A stretch of 5,641 nt of DNA. Source: Akkermansia sp. GTDB taxonomy: Bacteria > Verrucomicrobiota > Verrucomicrobiia > Verrucomicrobiales > Akkermansiaceae. Shown piece by piece: positions 1-3,838 of this stretch (the stretch's first letter is position 1; each line of letters opens with the position of its first letter). The notes under the pieces are model-generated. The model worked only from the letters and a program-made list of their open reading frames with translations, was not told where the DNA came from and did not search any database. A program made the translations under genes and the position numbers. Location: contig JAIFNK010000277.1 in assembly GCA_020047775.1 (NCBI GenBank), positions 1-5,641 of the forward strand, written 5' to 3'.

Positions 1-28
1 GTCCGAGCCATGCAACCGCTTGGGAATC

Positions 29-57
29 CGTGTCCATCTGCGTTCATCCGTGGTTCC
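29..57. repeat. Putative dispersed intergenic repeat (tctgcgttcatccgtgg type)
   Basis: The string around tctgcgttcatccgtggtt matches a motif that I recall recurring between genes in Verrucomicrobia and Planctomycetes genomes. There is only one copy in this window, so its repetitive nature cannot be shown here. Its function is unknown. Confidence 0.35.
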
Positions 58-92
58 TATTCAACAAGCGGAGCGAGGGGCGGTTGGCGCCA

Positions 93-139
93 GGTGGCGC
101 GCTCTCGCCGAGAGCGCATGGGAATGAGGTGCGCAAGGG
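93..139. repeat. Dispersed repeat with perfect hairpin, copy A
   Basis: This segment shares ggtggcgcgct at its left end and a gcgcatg-gaatgagg-like block on its right with positions 3689-3735, at identical spacing. Inside it, 99-107 (gcgctctcg) and 109-117 (cgagagcgc) are perfect reverse complements around one base, giving an 8-bp stem with a 3-nt loop. The element sits in an intergenic stretch. A short GC-rich hairpin with conserved flanks resembles a REP/MITE-like unit, but that class assignment is inference. Confidence 0.55.
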
Positions 140-196
140 TGGACTGAAACTGGACGGAACGGCTTCCTCAGGCGGCGCTTTCTCCACGCATTCGCT

Positions 197-216
197 GCTG
201 CCTGCGTCGAGGCAGC
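197..216. repeat. GC-rich hairpin (7-bp stem, 6-nt loop)
   Basis: The sequence gctgcct (197-203) pairs perfectly with aggcagc (210-216) around gcgtcg. There is no T-run on either side, so a terminator role is not supported. It is probably part of the intergenic repeat mosaic. Confidence 0.4.
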
Positions 217-251
217 GCCACCGTTTCCTGCTCACCTTGGCTCCTCTGAAA

Positions 252-277
252 AATGATTCTGCTGTTAATGATTCTGC
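252..277. repeat. Two tandem aatgattctgc units, 15-bp period
   Basis: The 11-mer aatgattctgc occurs at 252-262 and again at 267-277, separated by tgtt. It lies in noncoding DNA. I recall aatgattctgcc-type strings as a recurrent intergenic motif in Verrucomicrobia and Planctomycetes, but this was not checked. Confidence 0.55.
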
Positions 278-324
278 CGAAAATCTGTGGAGGCCATGAG
301 TTGACGAAGGTCGAAGAGGGAGAT

Positions 325-363
325 TTGAACCGCAGAGGCGCAAAGGTCGCAAAGGGACGCGGA
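325..363. repeat. Putative dispersed repeat (gaaccgcagaggcgcaaag type)
   Basis: The string gaaccgcagaggcgcaaagg, followed by tcgcaaagggacgcgg, has an internal echo (gcaaagg, then gcaaaggg). It resembles a motif that I recall as widespread between genes of several bacterial phyla. The initial ttgaaccgc is shared with 1272-1280. Copy number cannot be judged from this window. Confidence 0.4.
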
Positions 364-380
364 GCCGGGACGAGAGGTTG

Positions 381-445
381 AAGAGGAAGAATAGCCTCCG
401 GCGGGAGATTTCAGTTTCGGCGCGCCCGGCGGTCGGGCCCTACCG
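381..445 (-). repeat. 65-bp dispersed repeat, copy 1
   Basis: Positions 381-445 match 2558-2622 at 64 of 65 bases, the difference being G at 437 against A at 2614. Flanking similarity stops on the right at 445. Read on the minus strand the element begins cggtaggg, contains the palindrome ggcgcgcc, and ends in a pyrimidine-rich attcttcctctt. It starts 24 nt after the stop of the PIN-toxin gene, in the same orientation relative to that gene as copy 2 has to the EpsI-like gene. It may act as a 3'-end RNA element or be a small mobile repeat. Neither is proven. Confidence 0.9.
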
Positions 446-469
446 GGGGGTGAAGAGAGAGGGCGGAGG

Positions 470-961
470 TCAGGGTGATTCGTTGGCAAGCGCGAGGGCG
501 TGCGCGATGACAGCCTGCGAAAGGTTGGCACCGGCGGATTCGAGGTCGTGGATGAGAGGGGCGATTTTACCGAGAAAACCCGCGTTTTTCGCACGGAGTA
601 ATAATCCCAAGGTTCCTAAAAGCGGCACTTGGAAGGTCTGTGCGAACTTGCGTGCCGCAAGGTCGTCGAGAACCACCACCGACGCGTTTTCTGCGAGTGC
701 CAGGCTGAGCACTGCGGTCTCGCCCGCGCCCAGATCCCACTGTACCAGGAATGGAGGTGCGGTGGGGGTGTCAACGATATGCCCGGCAATCGACGGATTT
801 CTGAGCCATTTGACGGCAGGATCTCCGTAGCAGCCCGCCCCGATCTCCTCAACAACCGCCCGGGGAATGCGGAAAGCGGGTGAGAGCGCCTCGATGAGGT
901 GAAGTTGCTGAATTTTTCCAAGAAGAATCACAGGGGATGCGTTGAAGATCCAACCTGTCAT
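470..961 (-). CDS. DUF3368-type PIN-domain toxin (putative ribonuclease)
   Basis: This 163-residue protein is predicted to be a PIN-fold endoribonuclease acting as the toxin of a type II toxin-antitoxin pair in the cytoplasm. Visible family hallmarks are FNASPVILLGKI at residues 6-17, the RIPRAVVEEI block at 31-40, DLGAGE at 76-81, VVVLDDLAARKFA at 95-107, GTLGLLLRAKNAG at 116-128 and the closing ANLSQAVIAHAL segment. These match the order and spacing of DUF3368 proteins. Candidate metal ligands are E38/E39, D76 or E81, and D99/D100. The first acidic position is Asn7, a substitution I recall as common in this subfamily. The ATG at 961 overlaps the antitoxin stop by four bases (ATGA), indicating translational coupling. 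The frame looks full length and intact. The target RNA is unknown, and activity is inferred from the family. Confidence 0.9.
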   Translation of the reverse strand: MTGWIFNASPVILLGKIQQLHLIEALSPAFRIPRAVVEEIGAGCYGDPAVKWLRNPSIAGHIVDTPTAPPFLVQWDLGAGETAVLSLALAENASVVVLDDLAARKFAQTFQVPLLGTLGLLLRAKNAGFLGKIAPLIHDLESAGANLSQAVIAHALALANESP

Positions 962-1212
962 ATCCGCTTATCTGAAAGTTCCGTCTCCAGGTCGGCGACA
1001 CTCGTTTGAAGATAGGGGACGCCGTAGTCATGAAGGTGGTTGAAGAGTTCCACGCGGTTGCACCCGATCAGTTCGGCGGCCTTCGACTGGGAAATTCGGC
1101 CGAGTTCATACCACTTGACCGCCGCCGCGATCCGCAGCGAGCGGGCAAACTCGTCTGGGGATTCCCGGGTGATCGAGAGGGAATTGTCGGGGATTTCAAG
1201 CGTGATTTGCAT
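958..1212 (-). CDS. UPF0175-family antitoxin / small HTH protein
   Basis: This 84-residue protein is the predicted antitoxin and DNA-binding autoregulator paired with the downstream PIN toxin. It starts with a beta-strand-like segment (MQITLEIPDN) and then SPDEFARSLRIAAAVKWYELGRIS (about 18-41), which is the typical UPF0175 opening helix. A helix-turn-helix-like block follows: SQSKAAELIGCNRVELFNHL at 41-60 and DYGVPYL at 62-68. Family members are usually 80-95 residues and lie directly upstream of DUF3368 genes, exactly as here. Its TGA stop (958-960) is embedded in the toxin's start (ATGA). The ATG at 1212 is the natural start because it begins the conserved strand. No strong Shine-Dalgarno sequence precedes it. 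The TTATCT on the minus strand about 20 nt upstream could be a -10 element, but no good -35 goes with it. Confidence 0.9.
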   Translation of the reverse strand: MQITLEIPDNSLSITRESPDEFARSLRIAAAVKWYELGRISQSKAAELIGCNRVELFNHLHDYGVPYLQTSVADLETELSDKRI

Positions 1213-1351
1213 GGAAGCAGGTTAGCTGAAAGATAAGGCGAGGCAAGCGGGAAGGCGGGAAGTGGAAGAGCTTGAACCGCGAATGGACGCATCGCATCCG
1301 CCCAGCGGCGGGACGCCGCAGCTACGTGGCTGGCCGACGGAACGTTCTTAC
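1213..1351. other. Intergenic spacer with short repeat motifs
   Basis: This spacer lies upstream of the antitoxin gene and must hold its promoter. It contains ttgaaccgcgaatggacgc at 1272-1290, which shares ttgaaccgc with 325-333 and resembles a dispersed motif I recall from Verrucomicrobia. It also contains a perfect small hairpin at 1305-1319. No protein-coding gene was recognised. Confidence 0.5.
1305..1319. repeat. Small GC hairpin (gcggcg-gga-cgccgc)
   Basis: A 6-bp perfect stem encloses a GGA loop within cagcggcgggacgccgcagc, a string I recall as a recurrent intergenic motif. No T-run follows on either strand, so it is not a convincing intrinsic terminator. Confidence 0.45.
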
Positions 1352-1528
1352 ATGCTTTGGGAAGGCTTTTGCAACCCACAGGAAGGCTTATTCAACGCTC
1401 GGGAAGGCTTTTACAAACCACTGGACGGCTTTTGCCGTGCGCTGGACAGCTTCTCCAACGAGCTGGAGAGCTTTTACGACGAGCTGGAAAGCTTTTACTG
1501 GCAGCGGAAGAAACGGTGCGTGATCTGA
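1352..1528 (+). CDS. Possible small protein made of seven 7-residue repeats
   Basis: From ATG 1352 to TGA 1526-1528 the frame encodes 58 residues, almost all in heptads of the form x-E/D-G/S-F-x-x-x: WEGFCNP, QEGLFNA, REGFYKP, LDGFCRA, LDSFSNE, LESFYDE, LESFYWQ, followed by a basic tail RKKRCVI. The acidic and aromatic positions are kept although third bases vary. A GTG at 1262 would extend the frame to 88 residues, but the extension looks like translated repeat DNA. There is no clear Shine-Dalgarno sequence before ATG 1352. Because a 21-bp period keeps any stop-free frame open, a second plus frame is also open across all seven units and the minus strand across most of them. Coding is therefore possible but unproven. 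I do not recognise a function. Confidence 0.3.
   Translation: MLWEGFCNPQEGLFNAREGFYKPLDGFCRALDSFSNELESFYDELESFYWQRKKRCVI
1358..1504. repeat. Seven degenerate 21-bp tandem repeats
   Basis: Units start at 1358, 1379, 1400, 1421, 1442, 1463 and 1484, with no indels. The core is GGAAGGCTTTT, shifting to GGACAGCTTC, GGAGAGCTTTT and GGAAAGCTTTT in the last three units. The first base triplet is tgg, cag or cgg in units 1-3 and ctg in units 4-7. Units 5-6 also share the tail aacgag/gacgag. Exact phase over 147 bp with graded divergence shows tandem duplication followed by drift. The 21-bp period equals both seven codons and about two turns of B-DNA, so either a repeat peptide or a same-face array of protein-binding sites would fit. 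I recall similar 21-bp GGAAGGCTTT-like arrays in other bacterial genomes, unverified. Confidence 0.92.
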
Positions 1529-1724
1529 TGTGATACTTTCGGTGATAGGCCACCAACAGGTAGTCGTTGTTGAGAGGGGGACGCGTTGTTCTGGCAGGCC
1601 GAACAACGGGAGCGGATGGCGACCAGGATCCGGGTGTGATCGGTTATTTTGTCAGACCAGCCGAGGAGAAGTGGTAGAAACGCCTCAAAAGCACACCTAA
1701 CAGGAGCCTGGAACGACGGGGATT

Positions 1725-1744
1725 GCAGCGTCCGCGGGCGCTGC
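1725..1744. repeat. GC-rich hairpin followed by a run of seven Cs
   Basis: The arms gcagcgtc (1725-1732) and ggcgctgc (1737-1744) pair over 8 bp with one T-G wobble around a cgcg loop. The 3' arm runs into 1744-1750, which is all C. No T-run is present, so rho-independent termination is unlikely. It may be a structural or repeat element. Confidence 0.4.
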
Positions 1745-1846
1745 CCCCCCTGATCTCACGGCGGAATCCGATGATAGCTGAAATTTTCCACCCCTAGAGC
1801 CATCAGGCTTACAGCCTATTGTGTCTTTTATCCTTGGCCTATACCA

Positions 1847-1856
1847 CTGCTAGCAG
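1847..1856. promoter_or_regulatory. 10-bp palindrome ctgctagcag, possible operator
   Basis: The decamer is a perfect palindrome lying 108 bp upstream of the 122-residue gene in otherwise unassigned DNA. Short palindromes of this kind can be binding sites for dimeric regulators, but ten bases can also occur by chance. No second copy was seen in the window. Confidence 0.2.
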
Positions 1857-1932
1857 CACTATGCAACCCGTAGCGTATGGATGCGCTGCCGTATGGAAGC
1901 GGCTGGCCGATAGGTCGAAGCCAAATCCGCCC

Positions 1933-1940
1933 TGTATAGA
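1933..1940 (+). promoter_or_regulatory. Weak -10-like element before the 122-residue gene
   Basis: The sequence tgtataga contains TATAGA, 24 nt before the ATG at 1965. It would give a short untranslated leader. No recognisable -35 hexamer lies 16-18 bp upstream, so this is only a candidate. Confidence 0.22.
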
Positions 1941-1964
1941 AACTGTAAGAACCAAAATATCACC

Positions 1965-2333
1965 ATGTCACAAAAACTGAATCGAATGATTGAGCGGATC
2001 GAGGTGTTCCAGGCCGCATGGCTTGAGAACGCTTCGACCGCGGAATTCGCGGGGATGCCGTTGGCGGGATTCAAGGAGGCCGTGAAGGCCCCCGCGGATT
2101 TGCGCGACGAGATCCTGATGTTGGCCCAGCAGATGGAGCGCAAACAGGTTGAAAGCCTGAAGGCGATCGCCACTGCCTCGGAAGTGCTGGATCTGGTCGT
2201 GAACTCCGTGAGGGGAACACCCGGATTCGGTACGGACAGCGTCTTGTATGGCTCGATCGGATACGTCCGTAAGAGCGAGCGCAAGACGGGTCTGACCCGC
2301 AAGAAACGCACCCCATCCAAAGATGCCCAGTGA
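1965..2333 (+). CDS. Conserved-looking 122-residue protein of unknown function
   Basis: The product is a small, probably cytoplasmic protein without signal peptide or membrane segment. Residues 1-40 are helix-forming and amphipathic (LNRMIERIEVFQAAWLENAS, then FAGMPLAGFKEAV). Residues 44-75 (ADLRDEILMLAQQMERKQVE and onward) could form a second long helix or short coiled coil. The segment VVNSVRGTPGFG (78-89), then LYGSIGYVRKSERKTGL (94-110), is followed by a strongly basic tail TRKKRTPSKD. I recall this GTPG...YxxxGYVRKSERKSGL block from uncharacterised short proteins of Verrucomicrobia and Planctomycetes, which supports a real gene. That recollection is unverified. The basic tail suggests nucleic-acid or ribosome contact, as inference only. 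No clear Shine-Dalgarno sequence precedes the ATG. A strong intrinsic terminator lies 52 nt after the stop, so the gene appears to be monocistronic. Confidence 0.8.
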   Translation: MSQKLNRMIERIEVFQAAWLENASTAEFAGMPLAGFKEAVKAPADLRDEILMLAQQMERKQVESLKAIATASEVLDLVVNSVRGTPGFGTDSVLYGSIGYVRKSERKTGLTRKKRTPSKDAQ

Positions 2334-2385
2334 TCTGAAGCCGTAGGAAGCTGAATCACTGGCACCCATGGAATGGGGCTCCCTG

Positions 2386-2418
2386 AAGTCGTCGGTCCGC
2401 AAGGACTGGCGGCTTTTT
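2386..2418 (+). terminator. Intrinsic terminator with GCAA tetraloop
   Basis: Positions 2386-2398 (aagtcgtcggtcc) pair with 2403-2415 (ggactggcggctt) over 13 bp, including T-G wobbles at three positions. The loop is gcaa, a stable GNRA tetraloop. The descending arm runs directly into TTTTT (2414-2418). On the minus strand no T-run follows the stem, so termination works mainly for plus-strand transcription, that is for the gene ending at 2333. Confidence 0.75.
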
Positions 2419-2616
2419 GGTTCCCCAGTGAAGCCACGATGAAATGAGGATGGCAAGGAGGAAGTGGGTAAATGGCTGAGAAGCTGATCCGTCTTAGCCT
2501 GTCGGCTATGCCGGGACGAGGCGCTGAAAAGCTGAAGACGAAGAGATTGAAGGCAGGAAGAGGAAGAATAGCCTCCGGCGGGAGATTTCAGTTTCGGCGC
2601 GCCCGGCGGTCGGACC
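2419..2616. other. Convergent intergenic region with repeat elements
   Basis: These bases separate the plus-strand terminator from the 3' end of the minus-strand EpsI-like gene. They include purine-rich runs (gctgagaagctgat and gctgaaaagctgaagacg, related to each other), an imperfect hairpin at 2497-2522 and most of the second copy of the 65-bp repeat. No coding frame is convincing. Confidence 0.6.
2497..2522. repeat. Imperfect hairpin between gctgagaagctg / gctgaaaagctg motifs
   Basis: The arm gcct-gtc-ggc (2497-2506) pairs with gcc-gac-aggc (2510-2522) once small bulges are allowed, around a tat loop. It is flanked by two related purine-rich motifs, gctgagaagctg and gctgaaaagctg. It looks like a diverged intergenic repeat. 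No terminator T-run is present. Confidence 0.35.
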
Positions 2617-2622
2617 CTACCG
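2558..2622 (-). repeat. 65-bp dispersed repeat, copy 2 (supplies a stop codon)
   Basis: This copy matches 381-445 with one mismatch. On the minus strand the element opens with cggtagggt. In this copy the CGG and TAG serve as the last sense codon and the stop of the EpsI-like gene, so the end of the protein is encoded by the repeat. Similarity to copy 1 ends abruptly at 2622/2623, marking the element boundary inside the gene's 3' end. This suggests insertion or recombination at that point. Confidence 0.9.
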
Positions 2623-3567
2623 TTTTTCGAAATCCAGGTCTTGGAGCATGGTTTGTTCGAAGGCCTGCCAGGCGAGGGCGGGATCGGGAATACCGCGCAC
2701 GGCACCTTGGATGACGCGGGCGTGGGCGGGGTTGAAACGGTGGAGGGCACTCTTCAGGCGGATGGTCCGGAGCCGGTCGAATTCATTTCCGCCGAGGCCT
2801 TGGCGGGAATCGGCGGCGGTGAGGCCGGCAACCCAGACGGCACGAAAGGCGTGGATGGGCGGTCCGAGGGCGGAGACTCCCCCACCCTCGCGGAAGATCG
2901 TGTGGTCGAAGACGAGGGTTTCAGAATCGACTTGGTAGGAAATGGGTTTTTCCTTGGAGACGAGTTTCATGCCGATGGAGCCCATACAAGCTTCGGGCAT
3001 GTGGCGGAAGGCTTCGAGCACGCTACCGGTGTCGGTACCGTCCCATTCGAAAAACGCAAGGTGGATGCCGGCAGTGTCATCGAGCCGGGCATGCAGCACC
3101 TGACCACTGGTGCAACGCAGCATGGGAGCGGATTTGGCGTAAACTTCGGGCAGGCGGACAAGGGGGGAAGCCGGGGGTGTCGGTTGACCGTCGGCGGTTG
3201 CGGTTACTTGCAGTTCCGAGCCGGCGGCACCAGGTGGGTCCGCGCGGCGGTCCAGCCCTACCTGGGGTCGATAAACCAACACCGGTTCTCCTTTGCTTGT
3301 GGAGGCAGGGTGCATCCACCAATAGGCGACGCCTTCGATGGTGCCGAGGGCAAGCGTGATCGCGGTGATGAGGGGGTAGGTTTTAATTTCGGATTGCAGG
3401 TTTTTGCAACTCGTTGCGAATAAGCAGTCTCGAAAAACCTCTAGTGCCCACACTGCCACGGCGGAGGCTTGGAGGCTTGGCGGATTCACGCTACCGCCCT
3501 TGGTCGTTTCTCCGGATTGGGAAGAAAAACCGAAGAATTGGAGCGTCGCAGCAGGTTGAGAAGCCAC
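2617..3567 (-). CDS. Exosortase-associated EpsI/DUF3485-like protein (start uncertain)
   Basis: This is probably a membrane-anchored partner of an exosortase/exopolysaccharide system, with its bulk outside the cytoplasm. Counting from the GTG at 3567, a single hydrophobic segment YPLITAITLALGTIEGVAYW (64-83, nt 3378-3319) precedes a Pro-rich linker and then the EpsI-like core. The core has FFEWDGTD (172-179), the family-type HMPEACMGSIGMKL (189-202, resembling H-x-PE-x-C...G), HAFRAVWVAGL (239-249) and ARVIQGAVRGI...AWQAFEQTML (283-307). The biochemical role of this family is not established. The start is unclear. No ATG precedes the membrane segment; GTG codons occur at 3567, 3489, 3459 and 3453, and a CTG at 3399 would give the tightest N terminus. 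Residues 1-56 look like translated intergenic DNA. The gene lies downstream of the autokinase on the same strand, a typical exopolysaccharide context, but no exosortase is adjacent. Its stop codon is contributed by the 65-bp repeat. Confidence 0.72.
   Translation of the reverse strand: MASQPAATLQFFGFSSQSGETTKGGSVNPPSLQASAVAVWALEVFRDCLFATSCKNLQSEIKTYPLITAITLALGTIEGVAYWWMHPASTSKGEPVLVYRPQVGLDRRADPPGAAGSELQVTATADGQPTPPASPLVRLPEVYAKSAPMLRCTSGQVLHARLDDTAGIHLAFFEWDGTDTGSVLEAFRHMPEACMGSIGMKLVSKEKPISYQVDSETLVFDHTIFREGGGVSALGPPIHAFRAVWVAGLTAADSRQGLGGNEFDRLRTIRLKSALHRFNPAHARVIQGAVRGIPDPALAWQAFEQTMLQDLDFEKR
3406..3417. promoter_or_regulatory. Palindrome gcaac-tc-gttgc, possible operator upstream of EpsI-like gene
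   Basis: Two 5-bp arms flank a 2-bp centre, with A/T-rich edges (tttt on one side, gaataa on the other). If translation of the EpsI-like protein begins near 3399 rather than 3567, this site lies immediately upstream and could bind a dimeric regulator. Its general look (ttgcaac..gttgcgaataa) is faintly like Fur-type sites, but that is weak inference. Confidence 0.25.
3463..3478. repeat. Perfect tandem duplication of ggaggctt
   Basis: Two adjacent identical 8-mers occur in the gap between the two polysaccharide genes. This supports the view that 3400-3567 is noncoding repeat-like DNA rather than the N terminus of the EpsI-like protein. Confidence 0.5.
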
Positions 3568-3838
3568 GTGCTACGTCGATTACCGCGCCGAAAAACTTTC
3601 AGGATGAGACTCTATGTTCAAGAAAAAATGAACTACCGGGAGCTCGTGATCGAAAGCTTGGAAATCGATGTCCACAGGGAGCAAGGCGGGTGGCGCGCTT
3701 TGGATAAAAACGCATGCGAATGAAGTATGAAAGGACGTCTCAAGGGCAAGCCCTGCCGTTCTCTCTTGATCTCCACCGTCTTCTTCCATCCGCATGCCGC
3801 CCCGGCGATGCCACGCTGCCTGGCACCGACGTCATCTG
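3568..3838. other. Gap between autokinase and EpsI-like gene, no gene seen
   Basis: No frame in this stretch matches a recognisable family, and a short minus-strand frame at 3580-3795 has no plausible homology to exosortases. Visible elements are a diverged copy of the hairpin repeat (3689-3735), the palindrome cgcatgcg at 3711-3718, an agggc-aa-gccct inverted repeat near 3741-3752 and a 5-bp stem tgcca/tggca close to 3805-3826. None has the T-run needed for an intrinsic terminator behind the kinase gene. Confidence 0.55.
3689..3735. repeat. Dispersed repeat, copy B (hairpin lost)
   Basis: This copy shares ggtggcgcgct and, after the same ten-base spacing, acgcatgcgaatgaag with 93-139 (gcgcatgggaatgagg there, 13 of 16 identical). 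The central part that forms a perfect stem in copy A is replaced by ttggataaaa, so the hairpin is absent. The conserved flanks at fixed distance indicate common descent rather than chance. Confidence 0.5.

Larger units (their letters stand above)
1..469. other. Repeat-rich intergenic region, no gene seen
   Basis: No reading frame here resembles a protein I know. The open frames on both strands are rich in Arg, Ser and Pro and look like random translation of GC-rich DNA. The stretch is instead a patchwork of short elements: a string around 29-57 (ccgtgtccatctgcgttc and onward) that I recall as a common intergenic repeat in Verrucomicrobia and Planctomycetes, a perfect hairpin at 99-117, a 7-bp stem at 197-216, a 15-bp-period duplication at 252-277, a string of the 'aaccgcagaggcgcaaagg' type from 325, and one copy of a 65-bp repeat at 381-445. 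The family assignments of the repeats are recollection and were not searched. Confidence 0.7.
1529..1964. other. Intergenic region upstream of the 122-residue gene, no gene seen
   Basis: No frame in these 436 bp resembles a known protein. The stretch contains a GC hairpin at 1725-1744 followed by a C-run, a small stem at 1805-1817 (aggct-tac-agcct), a 10-bp perfect palindrome at 1847-1856, and a weak promoter-like TATAGA at 1935-1940. Base composition becomes less GC-rich from about 1760 to the gene start, as expected for a promoter-bearing leader. Confidence 0.55.

Noticed and set aside
30..352. Open frames of about 90-100 codons on both strands at the left edge
   Set aside because: Both translate hairpins and dispersed repeats and have no protein-like composition.
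378..830. A 150-codon plus-strand frame opposite the PIN toxin
   Set aside because: It begins inside the 65-bp repeat and continues antisense to a well-supported toxin gene, with no recognisable motif.
1358..1504. CRISPR array
   Set aside because: The units are contiguous 21-mers with no unique spacers, they diverge gradually, and no cas gene is nearby.
1725..1744. Intrinsic terminator
   Set aside because: The stem is followed by Cs, not Ts, on the plus strand and there is no T-run on the minus strand.
1968..2750. A 260-codon minus-strand open frame opposite the 122-residue gene
   Set aside because: It runs through a terminator, the 65-bp repeat and intergenic DNA, and its protein is low-complexity Ser/Pro/Arg. 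The plus-strand gene explains the region better.
2641..3423. A 260-codon plus-strand open frame antisense to the EpsI-like gene
   Set aside because: Its translation is Gly/Glu-rich without any family motif, while the minus strand carries coherent EpsI-like motifs. It is a GC-driven shadow.
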